A stretch of DNA of 64,000 nucleotides from Streptomyces sp. NBC_01283 (GCF_041435335.1 NZ_CP108430.1:9086001-9150000), one strand, 5' to 3'. Positions 26,853 through 36,116 are shown, counted from the stretch's first letter. Notes: generated by a model not told the origin, from the sequence alone. Made by a program: numbers and translations.

Positions 26853-27766
26853 ATGACTCGCAGGGCATTCCGGCGGCTCCTTCCGATCGTGATCTGCCGA
26901 ACCACCGGCGGACCCGAGAGGAAATACTGATGAAGATCGGTCCACAGGACAACGGGGCTTCGCTGCGACGCAGATGGGGAGTACCGCTCAGCGTCGCCAC
27001 CGGAGTGACGGCATTGAGCGTCGCGGCTGTGGTCGTCCTCGGGGGGACAGAGGACGCCGGACCGAGTGCCGCCGACCCCGCGCACAGCGGCGGCAGCCCG
27101 GTGAAGCCCACTCCGGCACCGAGTCCGAGCGCGTCGCACGGTGCCACGTCGGGGGGAGACGGTTCCGTACCGTCTTCGCGCCGTGGGACGTCGCCCGAGG
27201 CCGCCTTCGCCATCACCGACGCGACGACGACCCCGATCGACGCCGGAACCGTCACCAAGATTCTTTCTGCTTGTCTGGGGCCGGAGGCGTCGCAGTACCA
27301 TGCCGTGATCGCGGTCCGCACGCCCGTCGCCTCACGGGACTGGGACGGCGTGGTCGTCGCCGTCAACTCCGCAGACCAGTACGTGCAGTGCCAGTCGAAG
27401 GGCGACAAGGGCACCAGCCAGGACTCCCCGCCGACGTTCATCAACGACCGCCTGTGGGGGACCGGTCGTGTGGTCGAGTACTTCGACTCCATGCTCGAGC
27501 CCGTCGGCACGGGTAAGTACCTCATGCTGGGCGCCGGGCACTACACGTCCGACGTCTCCAAGATCACCATCAGTTACGGCGACGACCCGAAAGAGTACCC
27601 GGCTCGCATGGCGGGCGGCGCGTTCGTCTATGGGGCGGCCCTCTCCCCGGACACGCCACCCGGCCCGCGCTACATGGGCCCGAGTCCCTACGTCCATGCC
27701 TACGACGCAGCGGGCAAGGAGATCTACAACCAGGCCAAGGACCCGAAGTTCACCGGCAAGCAGTGA
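26849..27766 (+). CDS. single-pass membrane partner of the ECF sigma factor
   Basis: A 305-residue protein with about 45 cytoplasmic residues, one helix (WGVPLSVATGVTALSVAAVV at about residues 43-65), a Pro/Ser-rich linker (PVKPTPAPSPSAS) and a C-terminal extracytoplasmic domain. The position after the sigma gene with an ATGA overlap suggests an anti-sigma or co-sensor role. No zinc-binding HxxxCxxC motif is present, so it is not a classical ZAS anti-sigma factor. The extracytoplasmic domain was not recognised. Confidence 0.7.
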   Translation: MNDSQGIPAAPSDRDLPNHRRTREEILMKIGPQDNGASLRRRWGVPLSVATGVTALSVAAVVVLGGTEDAGPSAADPAHSGGSPVKPTPAPSPSASHGATSGGDGSVPSSRRGTSPEAAFAITDATTTPIDAGTVTKILSACLGPEASQYHAVIAVRTPVASRDWDGVVVAVNSADQYVQCQSKGDKGTSQDSPPTFINDRLWGTGRVVEYFDSMLEPVGTGKYLMLGAGHYTSDVSKITISYGDDPKEYPARMAGGAFVYGAALSPDTPPGPRYMGPSPYVHAYDAAGKEIYNQAKDPKFTGKQ

Positions 27767-27883
27767 GCCGGCCGCGGTGCAGGTGGTGAGGGTTGGCCAC
27801 TCGTGCGGCGGGTTTACCAGCAAGCTTCACTTGGCCTTCCCCTCGTAGCGCAGAGACCGTGACTGCAGGGGAAGTTGAAGGTC

Positions 27884-27964
27884 ATGGCGGGCAAGAGGCG
27901 AAAGTTCGACGCGAAGTTCCGTGAGGGTGCTGTGCGGATCGTGGCCGAGGCCGGCAAGCCAATC
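27884..27964 (+). pseudogene. IS3-family OrfA N-terminal scrap
   Basis: The frame reads MAGKRRKFDAKFREGAVRIV and AEAGKPI, the start of an IS3-type OrfA helix-turn-helix protein, then diverges. About 27 codons remain. Confidence 0.65.
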
Positions 27965-28013
27965 CACTGTCCAGCCTTGCGCCCGCCTTTCCGTGATGGC
28001 GGGCGCATGTGCG

Positions 28014-28349
28014 TCAGTCGCCGTACTCCTGGACCTTCCAGCCGTCAGGCACGTCCCGTACAGGGAACCCTGGCGCCATGATCTGATGCAGAGTCTCGCC
28101 CTCGGTCCAGTCGTGCAGGGCGTCGGCGACGGTGGTGACCAGCGGTTCGTCGACGTTGTCGAAGAGGACGACCGGCTCGACGGCGAGGCTGTGCTCGGTC
28201 CGTCGCAGGTTGCGGTTGGGGGTGGCCCAGCCCACGATCGGCACGACCATGATGGTCTTGACGTCTGGCCACTTGAAGGCGAGCCGCCACCCGTCCGGTG
28301 CTGCGGCGAATGCGAAGTCTGCTGCGGTCATGAGCGAAGACTCTGCCAC
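28014..28349 (-). CDS. hypothetical protein
   Basis: A 111-residue frame from GTG 28349, or 105 from ATG 28331. It contains TIMVVPIVGWATPNRNLRRT and EPVVLFDNVDEPLVTTVADA, and shows no helix or signal. It lies in a zone of plasmid or prophage remnants. No family was recognised. Confidence 0.5.
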   Translation of the reverse strand: MAESSLMTAADFAFAAAPDGWRLAFKWPDVKTIMVVPIVGWATPNRNLRRTEHSLAVEPVVLFDNVDEPLVTTVADALHDWTEGETLHQIMAPGFPVRDVPDGWKVQEYGD

Positions 28350-28365
28350 GCTCTACAGTCCTCGG

Positions 28366-28538
28366 TCAGGGCTTTGGGGCGAGCGGCTGCCGCGGCTTGA
28401 TCTCCTCAATGCGGCCTTCGTACACCCGCCAGCTTCGAGCTTCCTCTTCGGGTCGTCAGCGCTGCCCTTGTCGTAGCTGCAGACGGACGCGCGCGGCATG
28501 CCGTTCGCGTCGGTCCAGGTGAGCCCGTAGTTCTTCAT
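28366..28538 (-). pseudogene. small integrative-element protein, frameshifted
   Basis: ATG 28538 starts MKNYGLTWTDANGMPRASVC and KGSADDPKRKLEAGGCT. After a one-base shift the frame continues VYEGRIEEIKPRQPLAPKP with a stop at 28366. The layout resembles small proteins encoded near excisionase genes of actinomycete integrative elements. The family is uncertain. Confidence 0.4.
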
Positions 28539-28659
28539 CGTGATCGCCGTGACGGCAATCATGGATCACGGCACTGACCGTCCCGCTGTGCCCGTTGGTC
28601 GCGCGTCGACGCTGAGCGAAGCGCATCCTGGAGGAGAGAGCTCGAAAGCAGGCGCGACG

Positions 28660-29082
28660 ATGGGCTATCAACCGACGGGCTTCACCACACCCTTCTTCGG
28701 GATCACAGGACAGTGGACGCGCTCGGACCGCGAGGTTGCAGTGCTAGTGATGAACTTCCTGCGGGGGCGGCGAGTGCTACGTGACTACGGCCGCGAGCGA
28801 GAGCCGATTGAGATCGAGTACTGCCTCGCGTCAGCTCGACGGTGCCGCGAAACGCTCAGCGAGTACCTGGACATGGCCAAGCCCGGCCGTGCTCTAGCGG
28901 AGTGGATCGACGTGCTGCGGGGGGCGTTCATGGACTTCGAGCAGGCCGCCGGCCCGGATGGGGCGCGGTTCGTCGAGGAGCCGGGCAAGTTCACGGAGGC
29001 CCTTGAGCGGCTTCGCAAGACGGTGAGGCAGGGCAGCGGCTTCGTGGCGAAGAAGGCGAAGGTTGCTGATCTATCGTCGTGA
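28660..29082 (+). CDS. hypothetical helical protein
   Basis: A 140-residue soluble protein from ATG 28660; the frame stays open upstream and the ribosome site is weak. It is rich in charged helices (REVAVLVMNFLRGRRVLRDY, then FTEALERLRKTVRQGSGFVA). It lies between integrative-element scraps, so it is probably a cargo gene. No family was recognised. Confidence 0.5.
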   Translation: MGYQPTGFTTPFFGITGQWTRSDREVAVLVMNFLRGRRVLRDYGREREPIEIEYCLASARRCRETLSEYLDMAKPGRALAEWIDVLRGAFMDFEQAAGPDGARFVEEPGKFTEALERLRKTVRQGSGFVAKKAKVADLSS

Positions 29083-29612
29083 TCAGGGGATCCGGGTGAT
29101 GCCGACGGTTGCGTGCCGTGTGGTGTCGGCGGCGACCTCCACGATGAGCTCGACGGCGGTGGTCGTGTATACCTCCCCGTCATCGGTCCGCGCCCGCCTG
29201 CCTGGACCCGACTCGGCGATCAGGCGCGCAACCTCGGCCGCGATGGGCGCGGCAAGGGCCTGCGAGAGGACACGCCGCCCGTCAGGCAGGCGCACGGCGA
29301 CGCGGCCGGTCGGCCGGCGGGCCCGACGTAGCCGACCACCTCGGCGTCGACCGTTTCTGCATGCCGGATCTTCCGCCAGTTTCTCGGAGGCCTGTACGTG
29401 CTGGACGTCGACTTCGGGACGACGCCCTCAAGGCCCTGAGCCGGCAGGTGCGCGTACCAAGCGAGCGCCACGTCGGTGTCGTCGGTTGCTGCGGTCGCCT
29501 GGATCGGTGGTGGCACGCCGGCGAGCACCTCGAGGCGGGCAGCCCGACGCTCCGTGTACGGGTGCCCGCGTAGATCCTCACCGTCGGCCATGAGGCAGTC
29601 CCACACCCGAAG
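29083..29612 (-). pseudogene. ATP-dependent DNA ligase, C-terminal part, frameshifted
   Basis: The first frame carries VWDCLMADGEDLRGHPYTER, then ALAWYAHLPAQGLEGVVPKS and YRPPRNWRKIRHAETVDAEV, the nucleotidyltransferase motifs IIIa to V of ligase. After a shift near 29297 the next frame gives RLPDGRRVLSQALAAPIAAE (OB domain) and ends at 29083. The N-terminal part with the catalytic lysine is missing. Confidence 0.75.
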
Positions 29613-29615
29613 CAC

Positions 29616-29657
29616 GCGGGTTCGCAGATTCTCGGAGTACTAAGACTGCGAACCCGC
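29616..29657. repeat. 12-bp inverted repeat with 18-bp spacer
   Basis: GCGGGTTCGCAG (29616-29627) and CTGCGAACCCGC (29646-29657) flank 18 bases. It lies exactly between the ligase remnant and a serine-recombinase remnant, so it could be an old crossover or resolution site. Confidence 0.5.
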
Positions 29658-29699
29658 TCACCGGATCACCTTGGGAGGAAGTTCGGAGCGGGTTCGCCG

Positions 29700-30110
29700 T
29701 GCCGACATGCAGGGGCACCGCGCTGCTGCGGACCCCACGTCTGTCCATGGTCTCCGCATCGGGTGGAGAAGGCCCTGTTCTCGTACAGCTACGGCGAGGG
29801 GGCAAACGCCGATGCTGGCGACAAGGGTTGCATCTCTTGCGTTTGCCGGTGGGGAGGATCAGGTCGTGCTGGATCTGCTCGCCGGACTCGCCGCCCGCGC
29901 GGCGGCGGAGCACGGTGTGAAGCATGTCGTCGGTGATGACGGCCGGCCGACCGCCGTGCTTGCCCTTGCGGGCCGCGGTGTTGAGCCCCGCCAGCGTCGA
30001 CTCGCGGATGTTCTCCTGCTCGGTTTCCGCCATCGTGGCGAAGAACGCGAACGGCAGTTCCCCCAGCCCAGTGGGGCCGTAGATGCCGGTCCAGGGGTCC
30101 GGCGAGCATC
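29700..30110 (-). pseudogene. serine recombinase (resolvase/invertase) remnant
   Basis: The minus strand reads GIYGPTGLGELPFAFFATMA, ETEQENIRESTLAGLNTAA and RKGKHGGRPAVITDDMLHTV, then ILPTGKRKR. This covers the E-helix and the GRP-type helix-turn-helix start of a serine recombinase. The catalytic N-terminus is absent and the C-terminus is frameshifted. Confidence 0.7.
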
Positions 30111-30179
30111 TCCAGGACCAGCTGAAGGTGTTTCGCGTTGCTGCCGGACAGTCAGTAAGAGGGCCCCGGGGGCGATGCG

Positions 30180-30797
30180 TCAGCCCGAGGCGCCGCTGCG
30201 CCGGGCGTAGGCGCGGGCGGCGCGGACACGGTCGCCGCAGCGTGTGGAGCACCAGTGGCGCCGACCGTGGGTGCGCAGGAGGAACCGGTCGCAGGGGGCT
30301 GATCCACAGGAAGCGAGGATGCCGGCGTCGGGGCCGGTGAGCAGGTCGGCGGCGTCGGCGGCGAGGGTCGCGAGCGCGTGGTTGACGGCCTGGTCTGTGG
30401 GGTGGGCCTGGACGCGGCGCAGCTCTTGGGCACCGTCCCAGGCGAGCAGAGGTGCGGTGGGCACGGCGGTCAGGGCCTCGTTCACGGCGTGCAGGGATTC
30501 CTCGGGTGGGGTGGTGGTGTCGACGCGGGCGGCGAACAGGGCGCGAATGTGTGCGCGCAGCGTGCGCATCCGCTGGGCGCACACCTCGTACAGCTGCACG
30601 TCCGGGGTGGTCAGGTCGTGAGCGGCGAGCCAGCGCATGGCGGATTCCGGGGCGGCGAGCAGGTCGTAACCCTGGCCGGCGGGCAGGGTGGCGGCGGTGT
30701 CGGCGAAGTCCAGGGAGCGGTACCGGTCGGCACCCGGTGCCGGGGGCAGAGCGGTCGGTGCCACGCCGGTGGCCAGGAGGTCATCCATGCCTCTCAT
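30180..30797 (-). CDS. CGNR zinc-finger (ABATE-domain) transcriptional regulator
   Basis: About 205 residues. The N-terminal ABATE-type domain begins with DRYRSLDFADTAATLPAGQG. The C-terminal zinc finger has SCGSAPCDRFLL, then WCSTRCGDRVRAARAYARRS, with CGNR present as CGDR. ATG 30797 is used; ATG 30788 is an alternative with GAGAGG very close. It diverges from a metallo-hydrolase gene across 84 bases, which suggests that it controls that gene. Confidence 0.8.
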   Translation of the reverse strand: MRGMDDLLATGVAPTALPPAPGADRYRSLDFADTAATLPAGQGYDLLAAPESAMRWLAAHDLTTPDVQLYEVCAQRMRTLRAHIRALFAARVDTTTPPEESLHAVNEALTAVPTAPLLAWDGAQELRRVQAHPTDQAVNHALATLAADAADLLTGPDAGILASCGSAPCDRFLLRTHGRRHWCSTRCGDRVRAARAYARRSGASG

Positions 30798-30881
30798 GGT
30801 AGCGCTTGCGTTTTTCCGTGACACCCGCCTAGCCTGGCATCACGTTAACCGCAGGTGTTTTTCGTGAGAAACGGAGATGTG

Positions 30882-31673
30882 ATGTCCCAGCTCAATGCCA
30901 ACCAGTTCCCAGTCCGTACGTTCGGCGGCCCGACCGCCCTGTTCGAGTACGGCGGCTTGCGCTTCCTGACCGACCCGACCTTCGACGGCCCCGGCGACTA
31001 CCCCGCGCCCGGTGGCCCGACCCTGACCAAGACCGCCCCTTCCACCACCACACCCGCCGACCTCGGCCCCATCGACGTGGTCATGCTCTCCCACGACGAG
31101 CACGCCGACAACCTCGACACCTCCGGCCGCGCCCTGCTCGCCGACGTCCCCCTCACCCTCACCACCCCCGGCGGCGGCGACCGCCTCGGGGAGAAGGCCA
31201 AGGGCCTGGCCGACTGGGAGTCGATCGAGCTGGAGCGCCCGGGCGGCGGCACCATCACCGTGACCGGAGTCCCCGCCATCCACGGCCCCGGCGCGCGTGC
31301 AGAGATCGAGCCCTTCGCCGGCCAGGTCGTCGGCTTCGTCCTGACCGGCGAGGGCCTCCCGACGGTCTACGTCAGCGGCGACAACGCCTCACTCGACGCG
31401 GTCAGGGAGATCGCCGAACGCTTCGCCCCGATCGACACCGCCCTCCTGTTCGCCGGAGCACCCCGCTTCCCCATGCTCTTCGACGGCAACCTGATCGTCC
31501 TGGACAGTGCGCAGGCGGCCGAGGCCACTCGGATTCTTGACGCCCGCCGTGTCGTCCCGGTCCACCATGACAGCTGGGCCCACTTCACCGAGGGCCGCGA
31601 CGAGCTGGAGGCAGCCTTCGCCGCCGCGAGCCTGACCGACCGCCTGGACCAGGACTGGGCGCAGCGCGCCTGA
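30882..31673 (+). CDS. metallo-beta-lactamase-fold hydrolase (UlaG-like)
   Basis: A 263-residue protein; ATG at 30882 has GGAG upstream. The metal-site loop reads VVMLSHDEHADNLD, in which the HxHxDH pattern is HDEHAD, as in RomA/UlaG-type enzymes. Further motifs are TVYVSGDNAS (metal Asp) and VVPVHHDSWAHF near the end. It is cytoplasmic and diverges from the CGNR regulator. The substrate is unknown. Confidence 0.82.
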   Translation: MSQLNANQFPVRTFGGPTALFEYGGLRFLTDPTFDGPGDYPAPGGPTLTKTAPSTTTPADLGPIDVVMLSHDEHADNLDTSGRALLADVPLTLTTPGGGDRLGEKAKGLADWESIELERPGGGTITVTGVPAIHGPGARAEIEPFAGQVVGFVLTGEGLPTVYVSGDNASLDAVREIAERFAPIDTALLFAGAPRFPMLFDGNLIVLDSAQAAEATRILDARRVVPVHHDSWAHFTEGRDELEAAFAAASLTDRLDQDWAQRA

Positions 31674-31807
31674 GCCCGGACCGCCACTTAAGGAACCGCG
31701 ACCTCGTACCCGGGTCGGGGCTTCCCGCACGCCGAGCCCCGACCCCGGGAGCAACCCCTCGCGGCGTCCCTGCGCCGTGCCCGAACGACAGAGAAGGACC
31801 TGATCAC

Positions 31808-32223
31808 ATGCCCACCGGAACCAATGTCGACCTCGTGCACCGCTTTTATCAGGCCCTTCAGCAGGGCGACTACGACAGCTCACCGGCATGTTCCACCCGG
31901 ACTTCGTCTTCTACCCCCAGATCGACAGCCCCCGGCCCGGCACTGCAGGGTTCATCGACGCGGAGAAGAAGCACCTCGACGCCTTCCCCGGCAACCGCCT
32001 GACGGTCCTCGACACCGTCGCCGAAGGAGACAAGGCCGGCGCCTATGCCGTGGTCGAAGGAGACCAGGGCGGCGACTGCTACGGCATCCCTCCGCGCGGA
32101 ACGCACGTACGTTTTTCCATGTTCAACCTGTTCACGTTCAAGGACGGGAAGATCATCGAGAATCCGGCCCACTACAACCTGGCCGACATCATGGACCAGC
32201 TCACGGCCGGCTCCGCCGCCTGA
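31808..32223 (+). pseudogene. SnoaL-like (NTF2-fold) protein with one frameshift
   Basis: The first frame from ATG 31808 (ribosome site GAAGGA) reads TNVDLVHRFYQALQQGDYDS. The next frame continues MFHPDFVFYPQIDSPRPG, AEGDKAGAYAVVEGD and FSMFNLFTFKDGKIIE to 32223. Joined, these form a complete NTF2-fold protein of about 138 residues. The shift lies near 31878. It may be a true mutation or a sequencing error, because everything else looks intact. Confidence 0.75.
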
Positions 32224-32294
32224 CGACACGGGCCTCGACAGGGCCACGCCCTGCACCCCTCCACCGCCGCACACCGACGGCGCCCTTCGCCTCG

Positions 32295-32450
32295 TCAACG
32301 GATTCGAATCAGAACCTTGTCGGGATGCGCCGCGTGCACGTACTTCACGGCAACTCTGGGATGGATACCGAAGAGCCGGACGAGACTGATCGGGTCCGCC
32401 GTCTCACGGGCTTCGTCGAGAACGCGGTCAGTCCACAGTTGGCGGGGCAG
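32295..32450 (-). pseudogene. tyrosine recombinase/integrase C-terminal remnant
   Basis: The minus strand reads QLWTDRVLDEARETADPISL and VRLFGIHPRVAVKYVHAAHP before a stop at 32295, resembling the C-terminal region of actinomycete plasmid or phage integrases. A second short frame at 32480-32605 may be related debris. Confidence 0.45.
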
Positions 32451-32704
32451 GAGCCTTGGTGGCCTGGGGTCAGCACGTGCGGCGTTCGCGCAGCCAGTCG
32501 GCCACGAGCCGGGTGCTCAGGCCGTCGAGATAGACGATGTGGATGTGCAGGCCCCGTCGAACCGTGATCTTCACGGCGATGCTGACGGGTTCACCCATCG
32601 GCAGCTGGCGCGGAACCCGGCCCGTAGGACCGTGGAAGGCCGGGAGAACGCAGGGAAGGGGTTCACCGCGTACGTGAACACCTGCCCGTGGGACTGGATG
32701 CTGG

Positions 32705-33715
32705 TCAGCGGGCGAGTATGTGGCCGTCGTGGGGGCGGTGGTCGCGGGAGCGGCGCAGATCGGTGGTGACGTAGGTGCGTTGCAGCCAGCGGTCTGCTCC
32801 GTCGTAGCGGGGGTGGAAAGCGGTGCGGCCGTGGACGGTGACGCGGTTGTCGATGATGACCAGGTCGCCGGGGGTCAGGCACAGGGTGCGGGCGGTCGCC
32901 TCGCAGGCGTGGCCGAAGTCGGTCAGTGCCGTAGTGGCCCGGGGGGTGAGCGGGGTGGTGACGAGTTGGGCCATCCGTATGTCGGGGTCCTCGACTGCTC
33001 CCGACAGCACCCCTCGGGGCTTGACGTCTGGCTCACTCGTGGCGGCGTCGGGGCCGAAGGAAGGGGGTGGTGCGGTGATGAACTCCGGTGCGAACAGGGC
33101 CTGGCGGCTGTCTGGAGTGAGGAGCGGCAGCGCTTGGCGGATGCCGGCGACGCGCATGCCGGCGTGTCGGTCGTGGTCGGCGCGCAGGCACAGGAAGATC
33201 ACATAGTCGGGTGGGTGGGGGTGGAAGCCGTTCTCGGTGTGGAAGGACAGCGGCACCGATCCGGCGTTGCCGTGGAAGCTCTCCTGGCCGGGCACGGGCA
33301 CGACGTCCTGCACGAGGGCGCCGGATTTCTCAGCCAGGTAGGCGAGAGGCTCGCCGAGCCCGCAGGCCACCATGGTGAGCACCGCGGCCGAGACGGTGGC
33401 CCGGCGCTGGACTGAGCCGGGTACGGACGGTGTCGCGGGCAGGGCCTCTTGGTCGACGGGAAGGCCGCCGATCACCAAGGTGCCATGGGGGCCGGAGTGC
33501 CTTCGAAACCGGCGCACCCCACGGCGCAGCGGGAACGGAAGCTCCTCCCAGGCGTCCCGGGCCCGTGCCACCCACTCGGGATTGTCGACCTGGTCGTGCC
33601 CGCCGGCGTACAGGGTGCGGGCCAGCCGCTCGCACGCGTCGGCATCGGCCGGGTCAAGTGCCCAGTCGGCGGCGTCGGTTGAGATTTGGGTGGTGCCGGG
33701 CGTCGTCTCGGGCAT
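32705..33715 (-). CDS. clavaminate-synthase-like Fe(II)/2-oxoglutarate oxygenase
   Basis: A 336-residue oxygenase of the TauD / clavaminate synthase / amino-acid hydroxylase group. The iron-binding HxE is in PLSFHTENGFHPHPPDYV, the distal His in IDNRVTVHGRTAF, and the 2-oxoglutarate Arg in DRWLQRTYV. Relatives such as AsnO and VioC hydroxylate free amino acids at the beta carbon for antibiotic assembly. ATG at 33715 has AGGAG upstream. It starts 41 bases after the gene of an unrecognised partner, so the two form an operon. The substrate is unknown. Confidence 0.85.
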   Translation of the reverse strand: MPETTPGTTQISTDAADWALDPADADACERLARTLYAGGHDQVDNPEWVARARDAWEELPFPLRRGVRRFRRHSGPHGTLVIGGLPVDQEALPATPSVPGSVQRRATVSAAVLTMVACGLGEPLAYLAEKSGALVQDVVPVPGQESFHGNAGSVPLSFHTENGFHPHPPDYVIFLCLRADHDRHAGMRVAGIRQALPLLTPDSRQALFAPEFITAPPPSFGPDAATSEPDVKPRGVLSGAVEDPDIRMAQLVTTPLTPRATTALTDFGHACEATARTLCLTPGDLVIIDNRVTVHGRTAFHPRYDGADRWLQRTYVTTDLRRSRDHRPHDGHILAR

Positions 33716-33756
33716 CAGAGTCTCCTGCCGGAGGTGTGGGCGGCGGGCACGCGGAC

Positions 33757-34878
33757 TCACGAGTGGCGCAGGCCGGCCACGGCGTCGGCGATGTAGTGGT
33801 CCCCGAATCGGATCAGGGAGGCGTACTGGGCTGCGCGGCGATGGCGCATGTGCCGTAGTTCGGCGACGGCGTTGTCGGGGCCTTCTGGTCTCTGAGCGAT
33901 GGAACGATGCAGATGCACCATCGAGTAGGCGAGGGTGACGTGCCGTTCACCGTCCACGATGTCGGCTTCCAAGAGCGCGCCCCGTGCCGCGGCCAGCTCC
34001 GGGGATCGGGCCGCCAACTGCTCGTAGGAGTCGGGAACCACGGACAGTAGGTCCTTCATCGCCGACCGGAACAGCTTGTATCCGCGATGCTGGCGCCCGC
34101 TCAGCGGAACGTCCACCGACGGGGGCGCCATAGTTTGGCGTATCGCCGCCATGTAGTAATCGGCTGGGACCGTACTGGCGTGGGTCATGGCCGCCGGGAA
34201 GCCCCGCACGTACACCGTCGCATCTGCCAGCCGCGGTAGCGCGGCATCACCGTCGCCGTTCTGCAGATGGCGGGTGGCGTCGGCCACGGCGACCGCGGCG
34301 CAGATGTTGAACAGGACATGGACCTGGTGACCAATGAGCCACCGAGCACTCCACACACTCTCCATCGACACCCCCGCCACAGCCTCCTCGGGGACGGCCA
34401 CCAACGGTATGGAGTCAGGGTCGGCGTCCGGCGCTGCGCCGGTGAGGTCGAGCACCGCCTGCCCCATCCCGGCCGCCTCCAGCGCCAGGTCGGCGCCCGA
34501 CAGCGGAGCCTCACACAGGTCTTCCAGAGCGCGGTGGACGACCAGGACGCCGTGCAGGGCGGCCTGCTGATCCGACAGTTCCCTTTCACGGACCCGGAAG
34601 AACGACTGACTGGTCGACTCAGCCGGTAGTCCCTCACCGGCCAGGGCCGGAGCCAGGGACGACAGGGCGGCCACCAACTCACCGGCAGCCGCCGCGGCCT
34701 GCCGTAGCGCGAGGGACCGTTCGACAGGTCTGGCATGGGTCGCCAACCCGGCCAGCACGCCCGCGGTGCGCTTCGCCTCAGCATCGACCCGCGTGCCCAG
34801 TACAGGGACGGACCGCCCGCCTCGGGGCTCACGGAAAACAGCGACAGCAGGATGACCGGCAACCGGCGATAAGCCCAT
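33757..34878 (-). CDS. unrecognised protein paired with the oxygenase
   Basis: About 373 residues from ATG 34878; the frame extends upstream to 35037 and no clear ribosome site fixes the start. It is soluble and mostly helical. Notable segments are STVPADYYMAAIRQTMAPPS, SGRQHRGYKLFRSAMKDLLS and RRAAQYASLIRFGDHYIADA. A faint likeness to helical haem enzymes of the PrnB/tryptophan dioxygenase type cannot be supported by eye. Its pairing with an amino-acid oxygenase suggests a small biosynthetic unit. Confidence 0.6.
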   Translation of the reverse strand: MGLSPVAGHPAVAVFREPRGGRSVPVLGTRVDAEAKRTAGVLAGLATHARPVERSLALRQAAAAAGELVAALSSLAPALAGEGLPAESTSQSFFRVRERELSDQQAALHGVLVVHRALEDLCEAPLSGADLALEAAGMGQAVLDLTGAAPDADPDSIPLVAVPEEAVAGVSMESVWSARWLIGHQVHVLFNICAAVAVADATRHLQNGDGDAALPRLADATVYVRGFPAAMTHASTVPADYYMAAIRQTMAPPSVDVPLSGRQHRGYKLFRSAMKDLLSVVPDSYEQLAARSPELAAARGALLEADIVDGERHVTLAYSMVHLHRSIAQRPEGPDNAVAELRHMRHRRAAQYASLIRFGDHYIADAVAGLRHS

Positions 34879-35319
34879 GGTGGAAGTACTTCGCCAAGAA
34901 CACTCCACACGAAACCTGATCCGCAAGTTCATTCCTGTGCGGTGCGCGGGAGTTGGCTGGCGATGTCCGCAGCGGCGGGCCCCGCATGCACCACGGACTC
35001 CGGTCCGAGGTCCGTAGTGGTGAGGTCGCGTATCCAACTGTCGCTAATGCTCCCACCACAGAAGGGCAAATGTCACTCTCCCTAGCTATCGGGTGCGGCG
35101 GCCCGCGACCGTTGAATACGCGAGCTCACCAGTACCGACGCCGTCGTGGCCGACGCACTTTGTCGGCCCACGCCGCACACGTGCCCACTGTCGGCGGCCG
35201 TGGCAAAGTCCGACTTTTGCGCAGCTGCGTCGGCCGGGCGGGGGTGCTGGCTTTGCAGGGGAAGGTCTGTGCCCTTTATGTGGTGTCTCCTGGGCAGGAG
35301 CAGCCAGCTTGGTGTCGGG

Positions 35320-35575
35320 GGATCGAGGGTAGCGACGCGCTCGCGCAGTGGCTGCTCCGGGAAGGGCCGGCCCACCAGCTGGACATCGAAGCCCACGGTG
35401 TTCGCGGGGTGCCCAGCCGGTGGGGAACAAGAAGCGGGTGGCCTCGGCGACATCGGCCACCGCGCAGCCGCGCGCGAGGAGTTCGGCTCTCAGGCCGGGG
35501 AGGAACTCCTCCAGCAGTTCCGTGCCCCGGGCCAGGAGGGCCCGGTCGCGCTCGGCGCGGGCCTTATGGCTGTTC
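35320..35575 (-). pseudogene. FAD-dependent monooxygenase fragment
   Basis: The minus strand reads RALLARGTELLEEFLPGLRA, LLARGCAVADVAEATRFLFP, then after a frameshift TVGFDVQLVGRPFPEQPLRE. These match an internal stretch of a Streptomyces FAD-dependent oxidoreductase, from memory. Both ends are gone. The remaining bases to 35080 hold no gene. Confidence 0.55.
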
Positions 35576-35576
35576 T

Positions 35577-36116
35577 TCAGGCGAGAGTCTCAGCGGTGGC
35601 TGTCAGGACCGCGCGGCCGAGGATGTGCCCGGCCATGGTGAAGCCGAGAGCGGCCGGGGTGGCGTCGGCGGGGACGCCTATGGACTCGACGTCGAGGGCG
35701 TGCACCACGGTGAAGTAGCGGTGCGGCCCGTGTCCGGCCGGCGGGGCGGCGCCGATGAAACGGGCCGCGCGGGCGTCGTTGGGCAGCTGGTACGCGCCCC
35801 CGGGCAGGCTTGAGCCGGTGTCGTCGCCGGCGCCTTCGGGCAACTCGGTGACGGTGGCAGGGATGTCGGCGACCGCCCAGTGCCAGAACCCGGACCCGGT
35901 GGGGGCGTCGGGGTCGTAGACCGTGACGGCGTAGCTTCTGGTGCCTTCTGGGGCGCCGCTCCAAGAAAGTTGCGGGGAGATGTCCTTCCCGCCGGGGACG
36001 CCGGAGAGGCCGGAGTACTGCTCGATCGACCAGGGGCTGCCGTCGGTGACGGTGGTGCTGGCAACGGTGAAAGAGGCCGCCTCGGGGAGACGGGCAAAGG
36101 GGTCGTTGGAACTCAT
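35577..36116 (-). CDS. YbhB/YbcL family (PEBP, Raf-kinase-inhibitor-like) protein
   Basis: A 179-residue cytoplasmic protein of the phosphatidylethanolamine-binding fold. Family motifs are [40 protein letters not shown] and [23 protein letters not shown] at 36116 has GAGAGG upstream. It diverges from a GntR regulator across a 16-bp perfect palindrome, so it is probably that regulator's target. The ligand is unknown. Confidence 0.9.
   Translation of the reverse strand: MSSNDPFARLPEAASFTVASTTVTDGSPWSIEQYSGLSGVPGGKDISPQLSWSGAPEGTRSYAVTVYDPDAPTGSGFWHWAVADIPATVTELPEGAGDDTGSSLPGGAYQLPNDARAARFIGAAPPAGHGPHRYFTVVHALDVESIGVPADATPAALGFTMAGHILGRAVLTATAETLA

Noticed and set aside
32298..32318. GATTCGAATC resembling a tRNA T-loop.
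   Set aside because: No acceptor, D or anticodon stem could be drawn around it.
32480..32605. A 42-codon minus-strand frame with VSIAVKITVRRGLHIHIVYL and VADWLRERRTC.
   Set aside because: It looks coding in style but is too short and matches no family I can name. It is mentioned only as possible integrase debris.
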